NCBI GenBank assembly: GCA_023014485.1
Contig: JAJOZX010001726.1
Span: 650,001 to 714,000 of the forward strand
Source of the DNA: Bathynomus jamesi
Taxonomy: Eukaryota > Arthropoda > Malacostraca > Isopoda > Cirolanidae
DNA length: 64,000 nucleotides
Direction of reading: 5' to 3'
Part shown: piece by piece, positions 1-11,371 of the stretch
Numbering within the stretch: position 1 is the first letter of the stretch
How the letters are laid out: each line of letters opens with the position of its first letter
Translations under genes and position numbers: made by a program
The notes under the pieces: generated by a model
The model's input: the letters and a program-made list of their open reading frames with translations, nothing else
What the model was told of the DNA's origin: nothing
Databases searched by the model: none

Positions 1-379
1 GGCAATCGGAAGATCCCGGGTTCGATTCCCGGGTGGTTACTTCATTTTTTCATTTGTTTCGTTCTCTCTCGTCTTGCGCGGAATATCTCCTATACAAGCG
101 TCGTTCTTTACGTTATTTATACTGCGTGTTCTTTGCAGTTGAATGTATATAATGTTACGGCATGCGGGAGGTGCCCCCTTGGGGCATTGGTTTCTGCGAG
201 TATGTAGAAGAATTACGGCATTTGGAAGAGTGAGGCCCATTGTGTAATGGTATCGCATCTGACCGGCAATCGGAAGATCCCGGGTTCGATTCCCGGGTGG
301 TTACCTCATTTTTTCATTTGTTTCGTTCTCTCTCTCGTCTTGCGCGGAATATCTCCTATACAAGCGTCGTTCTTTACGA
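1..379 (+). repeat. 264-bp-period duplication carrying a tRNA-like (SINE head) sequence
   Basis: Bases 1-113 and 265-379 are nearly identical, so the window opens inside a unit that recurs with a 264-bp period. Each unit starts in a tRNA-like block and continues with the same AT/CT-rich tail ending near cgtcgttctttacg. This looks like a tandemly duplicated tRNA-derived repeat; the first copy is cut by the window edge. Confidence 0.75.
237..303 (+). repeat. tRNA-like segment with A-box and B-box, probably a SINE head
   Basis: The sequence has a good B box (ggttcgattcc), a T arm CCGGG/CCCGG with a 7-nt loop, and an anticodon arm TCTGA/TCGGA with loop CCGGCAA (anticodon position GGC, but C instead of U at 33). 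The 3' acceptor strand GTGGTTA has no matching 5' strand upstream, so a functional tRNA is unlikely. A tRNA-derived SINE promoter is the better reading. A second truncated copy is at 1-40. Confidence 0.5.
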
Positions 380-399
380 TATATATATATATATATATA

Positions 400-1220
400 T
401 CTTTTTATAAAAATAAATGTTAACTAAAACTAAAATCTAGTTTTATTATAAAATTCTATTAATATTTTTTATAATAAGATTTGAAGATATTTTATATATT
501 AAGGCAAAAATTTGTTTTTGTTTTAAATTTGGTTTACCGTGTTTCAGTTTTGTGGGCCTGAGTAGCCAGGTTAGGTTACCCTTGGAGTTCACAGATATAT
601 ATAAATATGTATATATGTATACCCCTCCGTCTATGGCCTTGGGAGGTTCGAAATTGACGGGGGTCTGGTGAGGTGGCAGCAACGGATTTGTTACTCTGGA
701 GTAGCTGGTACTGTATAGGGAATCGCAGTAGTTTCTCTTATACTACTCTCCGATTTCTTCTTGTAGTGGATCGGAGGATTCTGTGGAGATTACTAAATTC
801 TCTGAAGGTTCCTCGATTCTTCTTGTACCGTATCGTGAAATTATTTTTCTCTATTTGAGACTAAGTTCTCTGAAGAGAGCAAGGCTCGAAGGAGAAGACA
901 AATACATTCTCTTACTGTAGTTTATTGCTAAAATGTTGCAGGTAATGCTCAGCCTCTAAATTAGATCAGACAAATCAGAATGAACACTGGAGAAATTTTA
1001 CACGTTTACATACTGAAATTTTAATGACATCATTATTATTTAACGCTGATCTGTTTTTGGTTTTATATCTCAATAGGCAGATTTATTTTGCAAAATATTT
1101 AAAGATAAGGTAAATATTTTGGCTGTAGCAATGTCTAGACAGATGAGCAAGATATCTGATGTTATCATGATCTGCCGAGTTAACTAAAAGTGGAAATTGA
1201 AATATACATTCTATTATTAA
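400..1220. other. no gene recognised
   Basis: AT-rich sequence with only short open frames. I see no motif, terminal repeat or similarity to other parts of the window. Confidence 0.5.
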
Positions 1221-1224
1221 TTAC

Positions 1225-1620
1225 AATTAAACATTCATATGAGCAAAAATTAAATGCTTAAAATTTAAAATTAAGTGTTACGCAAGACATAACTTCATCT
1301 TTTACAACGAAGAGAGAATGTATAAAGAAAATGAACATTGCAGAATTTAACAAAATTACATTATTAAGCCAAATCTAAAAAAAAAAAAAGGAAGTAATTT
1401 AAAAAGAAATAATTCACCAATTATTCAGCAAAAATAAAATAGAAAGCAAATAACAAATTTTATCCGAACTTTTGTCAGCGTTATGCGAGTTTGGGCTCTA
1501 TATGTAAAAATGAATATAGGAATATAAACATATATGAATATGAGGATTACATGAATATAAATATTTATATGAATATAAGAATTATATGAATATAAGAATA
1601 TAGGAATTATTCATTGTTCA
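1225..1620 (+). repeat. dispersed repeat shared with 11,650-11,920
   Basis: A block around 1278-1345 (acttcatcttttacaac, agagagaatgtat, gcagaatttaac) recurs in reverse complement near 11,830-11,905. There it overlaps the 3' end of an open frame. Both copies adjoin runs of 'atgaatataa' type sequence. The family is unnamed; the copy here is non-coding. Confidence 0.55.
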
Positions 1621-1625
1621 TTTTT

Positions 1626-1627
<2 letters not shown>

Positions 1628-1672
<45 letters not shown>
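1628..1672. repeat. (TA)n microsatellite
   Basis: Uninterrupted alternating TA. Predicted peptides rich in Tyr-Ile across this and the other TA tracts are artefacts. Confidence 0.95.
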
Positions 1673-1676
<4 letters not shown>

Positions 1677-1689
1677 TTACGGGTGAAGG

Positions 1690-2345
1690 GGGGTTCAAAA
1701 ACACGCGCATCATGTTGCATACAATGTTGCATTCCAGTGCAATTGCACTCTCCAATTTTGCGGGCATACTACTATGTGCGAACAAGACCCCTGTACAGAG
1801 ACAGCAACTGAGTGGGAGTGAAGAAACCGCGGAGGCGGTACAGGACACTTAACCTTTTAAAAGCTGTTTTAGAGAGTATATGTAATCTTTCCAGGAAAGA
1901 TCACGAGAAAAGGAAACGCCAAAAATGTCAAGAGAAGAGGAAGGATTGAGTTGTGTGTTGTTGAAGGTAAGGGGATAGTCGTGTGAAAGATTGTGACGAG
2001 TAGACATGCAGGAACTGAGTTTTTGAGGCATTGAAAGCCACAAGATTTTCTCTGCCGCAATCAGAGATAGCAGAAAGATGAAATGTCAGGTGCTCCATAG
2101 CCATCTTACACGAATCATGAAGCGACTGCTGTGAGGGGCGCTTTGGGAAGCGGGTGGATAAGTGAAGAGTGAAATCATCGGCATAGGAATAGGACAGGAA
2201 GTGCGAGTTAAAAGATCATTAATAAATAAAAGGAAAAGAGTGGGTGACAGGACAGAACCCTGATGAACACCACTGTTAATAGTTTTAGGAGAAGAGCAGT
2301 GGCCATCTACAACTGCAGTCATAGATCGGCCACAAAGGACCCTCC
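1690..2345 (-). pseudogene. jockey-like LINE reverse-transcriptase relic
   Basis: Minus-strand frames at 2086-2322 and 1849-2043 contain the RT motif HQGSVLSPTLFLLFINDLL (palm motif B region), followed by a stretch with LSTRHNLSHDYPLTFNN and GVSFSRDLSW. The same order and wording occur in the longer copies at 13.8-15.7 kb and 33.8-35.6 kb, so this is a third copy of that LINE. It is frameshifted, the YADD box is not readable, and the 5' and 3' parts are missing. Function is lost. Confidence 0.8.
1706..1778 (+). repeat. sequence resembling a Polinton terminus
   Basis: The order gttgca...ttgcactc...ttttgcgg.catactact resembles the last 60 bp of the right Polinton terminal repeat (57,770-57,825: ttgcaacatt...ttgcactc...ttttgcggttatactactact). 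A similar block sits at 33,640-33,705. It may be a leftover end of a related element. Confidence 0.35.
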
Positions 2346-2359
2346 ACGTATGAATATTT

Positions 2360-3250
2360 ACGCAGCTTTATGGAGAACATCGACGACTTTTATACTCTGC
2401 ATCCAGCTTTCACGTTTAAAAACAAAGTACATTCAAATTACTGGGAGAAGGTAATTTAGACGATTTAGTTCCAAGCGATACCTTTTATTTACTACAAGGG
2501 AAATGTCTTTCAGTTTCAAGTTTAATTCCCACATTTAACAAGAGAATACGACGGCCGGAGTTTTGGAACACACCAAAGTACTACTTCAAAATTTAAAAAT
2601 AAAATAATCAGTCAAGATGTCACAAAGTTCCTTGCATAAATTCAAAGAAAAAAAATACTGGCGTTTAAACTAGCTTTGGCAAAATTTCGAAGTTACACAA
2701 CAAAACAATTTAGTTCAAGCGAGTATAGCGAAATTTCGCAAGGCAAATTAAGAACTATGTACAGGAACGGAGCGTTTCAACCCTAAAATATTTACAAGAT
2801 TTTCTCCCCCGCCAACCAAACTGTTCATGGGCTTATATATTTAAAAAATAAGTGCGTGGAGTCAACCCAATGTGACTGCTTTAAATGTGGGGTTTCCCCT
2901 CAATTTAACCACTCACCAACTAACGATATAACTACATTTATTGGGATTGATTTTCCTTTGAAGATGGTTGGTTCTTGCTAAGACAGGAAAGACTCCGAAA
3001 GGATTTAGTTTTATACGAAGTCTTAAATCAGATGAGGAATCTATGGTTTGACAAAACAAATTAAAACAAATTACAGGGAGATTGGAGAATGGATCGTAAC
3101 TTAATAAATCAGCTGTAGCGCGAAGGGGTTTCAGATGGTAGGTCAATAGATCATCACTTCAAGTGTCATGTGGAAAGAAATCCAAAGGTATTCAGAATTT
3201 ACGTTATTTTTTATTCTCGTTTTATATTTAATATTGCTTATCTATATTAT
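2360..3250. other. no gene recognised; possible LINE tail
   Basis: Short frames only. Around 2780-2920 the plus strand reads something like a cysteine-containing LINE tail (CFKCGVSPQFNH), but this is too short to assign. Confidence 0.35.
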
Positions 3251-3259
3251 TTCCAAACA

Positions 3260-5390
3260 TGACTTGGAAAGTGGAGGAAGTTACATGGCGATTGGAACCA
3301 AAACGCTTTCTTCATGCCTGTATCTTATTTTATCTGGTGCCGGAAGGACTGGATACTGAACATAGGCTTGCCTCCAAACCGGTGTCTGAGTCTTCAAGAA
3401 GAGCTGACATATGGCAGCATCCCCAGTGTCATAGTTTATGAATTTTATAGATTCTGCAAATGAATACTTTTGTATTCTTTGTAGTCTCAGTCGTAAGGTC
3501 ACCTTTGCCTAAACCTTTTATCAATTCGTGATGGCTCTGAAACACTCCCCAAGCTGTTTTGACCAGGTAAAATTTGCGAGAAAATAGCGTGCACTGGAAT
3601 AAATTTTTGCTTCTTTGCAGTACCAGATTTTAGCCACCGACTTAGGCAGGTCATCCTGTGAAAGTGTGCTAAGAGAAGGAGAACGTCAGTGTCACATGAA
3701 GCAACTGCAATGTTTCCTCTGTGTTTTTTAATATAGCGTAAAACAATGTTTATGTCAGCTTCCTCGTCTTTGGCCTTTAAGCTATCTGTGGCAACATAAA
3801 GATCATTTTACTGCACTATGTGTTCTGCATCAAATCCACCAGCTACAACTATGGTTTTGTTTGCTGGTACTTTGGTGATGAGTATCTCATAAAATAATCT
3901 TGATATATCTACCTTGTTTTCCAACATAGAAAATCAGTCCACTTCGATGGCAAAAAAACATCTTTATGTTCAATAATACGCCTGATAGGTCTTGAACCTT
4001 CAGCAGATTTTCGTCGTATTCCCGCTTTTATCGAGTTTTCGTAATACCTGGCAAGTATGATATCTGTGCGGCAATATTGGGACCCCGATTGGAGAACAGC
4101 TCTTAAAAAAGTATCACCTAAATCTCCAAAGGTATTCGCATCATTTAGCTTTCCCATTGCTTTTATTAAAGCTTGGCCATCGATAACCAATGTCACATCA
4201 TCACCAAGCTCCCTTTCAGTCAGTCTTGTTACCGTATGTTACTGCTCAAGTTCTCTGATAAAGCAGCTTTGTTTCCAGTGCGAAGAAATCCATTCATTTT
4301 TGAAAGTGATACAAGCATAGGCAAAAGCTTATGTGTTAGTCAGCTTCGTTGGCTATTTGTTTTTTTAGAATACATTCGTCAGCCTTGAGTATTTTTCTTT
4401 CCCTCCTTTCCTTTTTTCGTGATGTACAGGATGCAAAAGTAAGAGGATGATTTTTTGTATGGGATCTTGAAACTTACTTTTTCGGTTTTTTGTAGGAGCA
4501 AGTCGCTCAGAAATAAAGATGTTGAGTTGGTCTCTACCATACTGCTTGAGAATTAAGAAAGTTTTCTGAATGTGTTGTGATGCTAAGTCTTTGGTATCAA
4601 TGTTCTGCAAAATCTAGTTTGCTTCATGAGAAAAAACACTGACGCGGACTAACGTGGCAACATTATCTTCATCTTTAATGTCTTGCTTCCTTCTCCTTTT
4701 GATGGTCTCACTGTGGACTAATCTGTTCTCTAAACCAAGCCTAACATGGCTCTAGTTTCGGTTGTAGTATGTGATCTTAGATTATAAGATAAGGCTCACG
4801 TACACAGTGCTGTTGTAGTTTTGGTTAGCCCAATGATGCCACTTCCCTTTTTGCCAACCCTGTTTGGCTCTGATCCGGATCCACTTGGTCAAATTTCAAT
4901 TTTGGCTTCTTCACTACAAAATCTCTAGCGTGGAATTCTGCTTCAATCTCAGCAGAAAAGTGGTGCATTTCATTGATGTATATTGCCCTCGAGCGGGCAT
5001 AGTTTGAGTTGTTATACCATATAAAGTAAAGTAGCATTTGCTGAAATGCGTGAAGATGTAAATCGCAAACTGCATTCCTCTGGGCTCGCGTAAATATGAG
5101 AATTATTTAAACCATATCTGTATATTCCAACCAGAATCTGAAGTTTGGGTTGGTTGTAGTGTATATAATTATATTCTTTGAAGATGTTCTGAAACCTTTC
5201 AGATGACAGGAGAGAACCAAGTTCATTGATATTTTTTGGTGAAACGCAGTTCTTCATTTCTTCGTGTAAACTGTAATCCTTTTCATCACCGAACTTAAGC
5301 ATCTGGGGCATAAAAAGTCCCCACAATGCTCGGAACATAGTTTTATGAGTCCGCATGCCTTTTTCATAGTCCTTTCATAGTCCTTTCTAA
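3260..5390 (-). pseudogene. decayed gene of an uncharacterised transposon-associated family
   Basis: Successive minus-strand frames (5012-5356, 4825-5037, 4365-4610, 3909-4196, 3281-3502) read as consecutive pieces of one protein. Recognisable pieces are a segment with RALWGLFMPQMLKF, one with INEMHHFSAEIEAEF and FDQVDPDQSQ, one with VIDGQALIKAMGKL, a translated stretch near 3640-3760 with EEADINIVL and CDTDVLLLLAHFH, and a WRQAYVQYPVLPAP segment. I recognise this order from a widespread uncharacterised family in arthropods and cnidarians that behaves like a multicopy element; its biochemical function is not known to me. Many frameshifts and stops separate the pieces. Confidence 0.6.
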
Positions 5391-5399
5391 GGATTTTGG

Positions 5400-6540
5400 T
5401 CCAAACAAATTGATTTAAGTTCATACATCTGAGAGACTCCGAGTGAAGTACAGAGCCGTTGGTTCTATTTTATATACTTTCCCTACCAGATCCCATTAAT
5501 TAGTGATAAAGTAATAGAAATGGGCTTAAGCGAAATTTGCTGAATATTACTGTAAAAGTACCCATTTAATGAAATGTTATTATTCCATACAGTTTCCTAG
5601 TTGATCCAAGATGCAAAATCAGTTCTTATTTTAATGTCAAAGGCTGACCATCTAAACTTAAAAATCGAACCTGGCAGACACCAGAAATGGATTCAGCATA
5701 TTCAGTTACTCATATTTGTTAATAAAAGTGTTTGCCAACTTTTCCCGAAAAATGTCTCCAAGAACTTACGAAGCTACAAACTCAGATTTCCTCTGAAGTT
5801 ATATTATCGTTTGTAACGCAGTTATTGCCAATTTTCTGCAAACTTTTTGCACGTGAAAAAATTAAAATATTTCTTATGGAACTTCAATGATGAAATGAAC
5901 AGCTTTAAGTTGTTTTTAATTATTTTATTACACAAATTCATAATGCTTAAACATTTATAAAAGTAGTAAGGACTGATGGAGATACGCGGGGGTCATGTCA
6001 TGGTAAGGCATGGCATGTACGGTTAGTTTTTATATAAATAATAAAGTGAGGGGCGAATTTGGTATGGGAAAGATGTGCGTGTGTGTGTTTGAGCTGTGAA
6101 GCTAGAAGTACACTGCACAATTATTGTACACGTTAATTCTTAGACATTTTTATTTTGAAAGGCGTCACAATTGGTATCCTTAACCTTAAAAGGATGAAGC
6201 TACATATTGATAACGTTTCAAATACGCATTCATAACTTAACCCTACAAACAATTCCGGCGTTAAAGGGTTAAATGATATAATGAAACTTTTAGAAATGAG
6301 TAAATAAATAATCTATAATAAAAATTATAATAATAATAATAATAATAATTGAATGATAATAAATAAATTATAATAAATAATAATAATAATAAATTAATTA
6401 TACTAATAAGTTATACTAAATTACAATAGATAATATAGAAGATAATAGAAGAAACGTGTAATTGTGTTCGTCTTATTTAATATTTATTTTTAAGTATTTC
6501 ACATATTATATAAAACTTCCTTCCAATCCTAACTTTTTTA
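5400..6540. other. no gene recognised
   Basis: AT-rich with a short taa/taat repeat tract near 6300-6420. The frames at 5601-5816 and elsewhere show no motif. Confidence 0.5.
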
Positions 6541-6545
6541 CAAAC

Positions 6546-6772
6546 ATATGTGGGTGCTGGTTAAGTGTGCGGTCTACCTACGATTGGTTAGGTTTAATCA
6601 TGATATTTTCGTTAAAACTAACTAAAATATCATGACTAAACGTAACCAATCGTCAAGGGCGATTGACAGTGGGATGTAAACAAACAATTAGTAAACAAGA
6701 TAGGAAGCTATAATTAAAAGGTAGACCGCCGAATCGTAGGTAGACCGCATACTTAACCAGCACCCATATGTG
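6546..6772. mobile_element. foldback MITE
   Basis: Outer arms tgggtgctggttaagtgtgcggtctacctacgattgg (start) and cgtaggtagaccgcatacttaaccagcaccca (end) are inverted copies. An inner pair (catgatattttcgttaa / ttagtcatgatattttagtt) forms a second hairpin. The total is about 225 bp with no coding capacity. Both ends abut catatg/tatg, compatible with a TA-type duplication. The superfamily cannot be decided from this copy. Confidence 0.75.
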
Positions 6773-6830
6773 AACCCATCCAACGAATCTTTACAACAAA
6801 AGAAAAAACAACTAAAAAAAATGATGCCTT

Positions 6831-6872
6831 GAACCTCTCTCTCTCTCTCTCTTTTCTCTCTCTCTCTCTCTC
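6831..6872. repeat. (CT)n microsatellite
   Basis: Two runs of ct repeats separated by tttt. The flanks 6772-7340 hold no supported gene; the 115-codon frame at 6908-7255 has no recognisable feature. Confidence 0.9.
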
Positions 6873-7342
6873 ACAAAACAAAAAATTTACATTTTACAAA
6901 ATTTTTTATGTACTTACAAAAGATTTACAAGTACAGTTTTTGTTACAACTTCATAGCCGTCATTTTAAATAAGCCATTATGCGTGATTATGTATTCAGGG
7001 ATTACAATAATTACTGTAATGATAATGCAACGATTTCTCAATGATCGTAATTCGCTATTGAATGAGAGTGTTCGTAATTCAAGCCCTCATGCGTGTACGG
7101 AGAATCAACTCATCCTATTAACCACCATTCTGTCAGTGTGTAGCCAATTAATGGAATTTACTTGCAGTCCATCGTGTATTTACACCTATTTTTTTACGAA
7201 ACGTATCATTTCCTTATATTTCAATCAAATAATGCTCGCATTCTACTTTACATGAAGCCATGTTATATATATTCGTGAAATGAGGAATCATCGCGCGGAA
7301 CATTTAAAAGGTTCAAAGGTGTATAATTATATATATATAATA

Positions 7343-8979
7343 TCGGGTGGTCGAAAAAAATGACGCATTTTTAAAAATTAAATCAGTAACCCCCTTCTTT
7401 ATCATGGCAATTTTTATATGCAAGATACTTTCAAACTTCTTTTTTTGAATGCAAGAAACGGAATTCTGATATCTTTTATAGTTTTCTCGCAATTAACAAA
7501 AGTAACAACATGGGTCAAAAAAACAAAAATCGCAATATAATATCCGTTTTTTATACGATATCATTTTTATACGATATCATGCGATATTTTTGCAAGTTAT
7601 TACAAAACTCTACAGGAATGAACAAGTCAAATTGTGGATATTTTTATTTTTTAACAATTCGTCAGTACCCTTAATGATGTTGTCAGAGGAAGATCGTATT
7701 CTCATTAAAAATTGTTACTGTGAAAAAGGATGGAAGACTGGAAGGTTATTGCAAGAGTTTCCCGGCAAAAAGTGGAAAAGGCGTGCAGTGGAAAGACTCT
7801 TAAAGAAGATTCGCGAATCGGGAAGTACTGCCAGAAAACCAGGAAGCGGTAGACCTAAAACAGCTTCGGTTCCAGAAAATGTGGATTACATCAACGATAA
7901 AATCTGCTCTCAAGAAGATAAACCAGGAAGTCATTTGTCACAAAGAACAATTGCTAAACATTTGAATATTGGAAAGACTTCTGTACACCGAATAATTAAA
8001 GCACAAAAACTAAAAGCCTTCAAAAGAATAGTATCTTCTAGAAAAAGTGATACTGTTAAGGATAAAAGAAAAACAAGGTGCAGAAAGTTACTTGATAATT
8101 TCTCTGTCGTTGATATTAAAAAGATAGTCTTCACGGATGAAAAAGATTTCACTCTAGAAATTCCGCGAAACCGTCAAAATGATGTTGTCTACGGGCGTGG
8201 TAAAAAGTGTGACATTTCAATAAACAGATTGTATCATGAAACGTCAAGATTCTCCAAAAAGGTTATGATATCTGCAGGGGTCTCTTGGAATGGCAAGACA
8301 GATGTTCATTTTATTGAAACTGAAAAGACAAAGGTGAATTCTGCAAATTACATTGAACTTTTAAGAACAAAATTGTTGCCGGATTGTCGTCGCCTGTATC
8401 AAGAAAATGATTTCATATTTCAACAAGATGGAGCACCGTCGCATACAAGCTACGCCACACAGTCGTTTCTGATTAGCAATACACCAAAATTAATAACGAA
8501 AAATGAGTGGCCACCACAAAGCCCAGATTGTAATCCTATGGACTACTCAATTTGGGAGTTACTAAAAGAGAAGGTTTACCGAGGTCGACGAGAAAAATTC
8601 ACTGAATCAGAATTAAAAAGTAAAATACTTGAATCTTGGCGAGAAATTGGCATTAATGAAGTAAGAAGTATTATTTTTGTGTGGAAGAAAAGACTTAGAT
8701 TAGTGTGTCAACAGAGTGGTGGTCCAATCGATCATTTACTGTAAATTAATTAGTTAAATTTCTGATTAAATTTTTCCTTTCTCATGATATTCGTTTTTTT
8801 GACCCATGTTGTTACTTTTGTTAATTGCGAGAAAACTATAAAAGATATCAGAATTCCGTTTCTTGCATTCAAAAAAAGAAGTTTGAAAGTATCTTGCATA
8901 TAAAAATTGTCATGATAAGGAAGGGGGTTACTGAGATATTAATTTTTAAAAAATGCGTCATTTTTTTCGGACCACCCGA
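7343..8979 (+). mobile_element. complete Tc1/mariner-type transposon with long terminal inverted repeats
   Basis: The element begins TCGGGTGGTC and ends with its complement GGACCACCCGA. TA dinucleotides flank both ends (7341-7342 and 8980-8981), as expected for a TA target duplication. The terminal inverted repeats run about 190 bp (7343-7530 and 8793-8979), unusually long for mariners, and match closely. They enclose a single intact transposase frame. No internal deletion is visible, so this copy may be young and autonomous. It sits in a short AT microsatellite. Confidence 0.9.
7674..8744 (+). CDS. mariner-type transposase, DD37D
   Basis: Cut-and-paste DNA transposase of the IS630-Tc1-mariner superfamily, acting in the nucleus on the flanking inverted repeats. 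The frame is open from 7590, but the first ATG that leads straight into the conserved start (MMLSEEDRIL) is at 7674, giving about 356 residues. The N-terminal third holds paired helix-turn-helix regions (SEEDRILIKNC; then LSQRTIAKHLNIGKTSVHRII) joined by a GRPK linker. Catalytic aspartates lie in FTDEKDF (codon 8136), FQQDGAPSH (8427) and CNPMDYSIW (8541). By my count there are 37 residues between the second and third. No stop or frameshift interrupts it, unlike every other transposase here. The DD37D assignment follows spacing only; family naming needs alignment. Confidence 0.9.
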   Translation: MMLSEEDRILIKNCYCEKGWKTGRLLQEFPGKKWKRRAVERLLKKIRESGSTARKPGSGRPKTASVPENVDYINDKICSQEDKPGSHLSQRTIAKHLNIGKTSVHRIIKAQKLKAFKRIVSSRKSDTVKDKRKTRCRKLLDNFSVVDIKKIVFTDEKDFTLEIPRNRQNDVVYGRGKKCDISINRLYHETSRFSKKVMISAGVSWNGKTDVHFIETEKTKVNSANYIELLRTKLLPDCRRLYQENDFIFQQDGAPSHTSYATQSFLISNTPKLITKNEWPPQSPDCNPMDYSIWELLKEKVYRGRREKFTESELKSKILESWREIGINEVRSIIFVWKKRLRLVCQQSGGPIDHLL

Positions 8980-8981
8980 TA

Positions 8982-10312
8982 TATATATATATATTATATG
9001 ACGTGGTTTTATATACCTATTACATTTACTGTATGATTTATATTTTTTATTTAAGCCTGTTTTCCTTTAAATCACCTTATATAAATTTAACCCAAGGTTA
9101 TATAATATATGTATAACTTGTTATACAGTCTTATTTCTCTGTCAATCCGTGTAGGGGAATAATTGAAAAGCCTTTTACAAAAATAATGTATTCGTCACAT
9201 TTTATTAAACCATTTATACTGCAAAGTTGAAATTGTTGACAGTGATAAATTTTTGTTTATTTAGGGAAGACAATAATAATACAATTAAGTAAACTGCACA
9301 AGCAATTTAAATTTGACTGTTAGACAATTTTAATCTACAATTGGTAGTTATTTAACTGCATACAGCCGTAACTTTAATACGCAAGACCATTAAAATGAAT
9401 GGACCATTACCTAACATACATAATGTGATTACAATAAATGAATTGTGTACTATCTGAATTACAATTAGAACCACTTATCTGCCAGGTAGACTTTCTTAAT
9501 GTAATTTTACACAAAAATACCATATACAAGTTAATATATTTATATACCGACGTACGGAACTCAGTCCGTTTTTTAAACGGAGAAATGTAGGATATACTAT
9601 TTTTTAGTCTTTGCAGACGCGAAGAGTAACACGGAGTGTCTCCGTTTACTTTTGTTAAATTTTAAGGAAAGACTATTTCAGCTTTGCGAATAATTTACTC
9701 AAAATTAGAAGAACGACTTCGCTTTTATGTGCCACACACGATTTGAATTCTCCCTCACGGCACTTCGACTTCCCTCACTTCGACTAAGAACTCGGTTTTT
9801 TTTTTTTTTTGGTTTTTTGAAGGAGAACTAAATTTAATTTTCTCATTTAAATTTTAGCACAGATTTTGTGGGGGAACATTCGTTCAACAAGCCTTGAGAC
9901 GCACTGATTCTCTCTTCTAATTTTAAGTTCGTTACACTTATGCCCCGTCTTTCTTAAATAAATTTTTAAATTAAAATTTAAAATCTCCTCTCATTGCGTA
10001 GGTCCTCTCCCTAAAACCAAAGGGTAAACAAAAACAACTTTGAGCAATCGTTCACTCATGAGGTATCAACAACCGTTCGTTTTTTGATAACGCGAGCGTG
10101 ATTTACACCCTTCTACGCTAACCTCTGGTAAAAAGTACTTTAATGTTCGCATAACATGAAATCGATCTTAACATTATTTCATTCTTTCTACCATTTTTAT
10201 TTAATTTTTATTTTTACCCATACAAATTGGTGGCGTTTTGCATGAGCACTTTTGTTTCTTGGTTAATTTATAACCAGTAATTAAATTAACTTTATTACAT
10301 TATTCCCATACA

Positions 10313-10315
<3 letters not shown>
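8982..10315. other. no gene recognised
   Basis: About 1.3 kb of AT-rich sequence without motifs, terminal repeats or long frames on either strand. Confidence 0.5.
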
Positions 10316-10316
<1 letters not shown>

Positions 10317-10390
<74 letters not shown>

Positions 10391-10415
10391 CATACATAGA
10401 GAGAGAGAGAGAGAG
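10317..10415. repeat. (TA)n, (TACA)n and (GA)n microsatellite
   Basis: About 70 bp of alternating TA, then short tacata and gagaga runs, directly before the left end of a mariner relic. Confidence 0.95.
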
Positions 10416-10558
10416 CGGTAAGGTGTCCCCCTAAAATGCCCCTATTTTTATTTTCCCGTTATTTTATAATAGATGTGTATTTTACTATTGGGGTTTCTTC
10501 AGAAAGGTAACAGATCGGGGTTTTTATTCCGCATATGCATATTTCTAATGGCTGACCC

Positions 10559-10751
10559 CAGTGGCGGATCTAGGATATTTCTTTAAGGGGTGGAGGGTGC
10601 TCAGTATATAGCAAAGGAATACCACCTTTACCTAATGCACAAAAAACAATGTGGCAGCCCTGTTTAAGAGTCAGTGAGCACTAATTGGTTAAGAGAACAC
10701 AGTCATTCTGCGAGTCTTTTATTTAATGCCAAAGGTAATAAGGTAATTGAA

Positions 10752-10796
<45 letters not shown>

Positions 10797-10922
10797 CAGC
10801 CGGTTTTTATTGTGCAAAGGCACAGTAAATCTGAAACGATAAGAGGAAAGGCTTTTTCTCGAAAGATGAGTGTTCAATGGGGGGATCGAGCCCCTTCAGC
10901 CCCCCACCTGGATCCGCCGGTG
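10559..10922 (+). mobile_element. non-autonomous hAT-type element nested in the mariner relic
   Basis: The termini CAGTGGCGGATCTAGG and CCTGGATCCGCCGGTG are imperfect inverted repeats. They are flanked by an 8-bp duplication, gctgaccc (10,551-10,558) and gctgacct (10,923-10,930). CAG-type termini with an 8-bp duplication are the hallmark of hAT elements. The 364-bp body has no transposase and carries an (AAT)n tract at about 10,753-10,795. Confidence 0.85.
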
Positions 10923-10939
10923 GCTGACCTCTTAAACAG

Positions 10940-11371
10940 TGATGCCGCGTTTGCAGCTGGAACAGAAAATCAAGATCGTTGAGTGATTTCGTGACAAACT
11001 CTGTGACACAGGTGCAAAGGAACTTTTGCAGAGATCCACCCGATAGGAGTAGTGGTAATAGTGGTAGGCGACGATCCACAAGAATTGTGCAACACGTAAA
11101 TATGGTTCATGAAATTATTGCGCGCAGTCCGCAGAAATCAATTCGACGTTTGTCAGCAGTAGGTATTTCACGAACATCTGTGCATCGTATACTTCGTACC
11201 GAATTAAACCTTTTTCCCTACATAATTCATTCACAAACTTCACTAACTAGTGTTCAAAAACAAAAACGAATGGAATTCCTAACATGGATATTAGCAAAGC
11301 TAGAAGATCTCGAGTTTTTGAAACACATCCAGTTCACGGACGAGTGTTGTGTACATCTTTACCAAGCCTAA
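10940..11371 (+). pseudogene. mariner transposase N-terminal fragment
   Basis: The frames begin with LEQKIKIVE (broken by a stop at 10,981) and continue in the 10,979-11,371 frame with an HTH-like VGISRTSVHRILRTEL, then FTDECCVHLY, which holds the first catalytic aspartate. The frame stops immediately after, and the second and third catalytic residues are absent. This is a dead copy belonging to the flanking inverted repeats. Confidence 0.8.

Noticed and set aside
237..303. Functional tRNA gene (anticodon GGC)
   Set aside because: The 3' acceptor strand has no pairing partner, the D arm is poor and position 33 is C. A tRNA-derived repeat fits better.
6908..7255. 115-codon plus-strand frame as a gene
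   Set aside because: No motif, no relation to other features, and AT-rich composition; frames this long arise by chance here.
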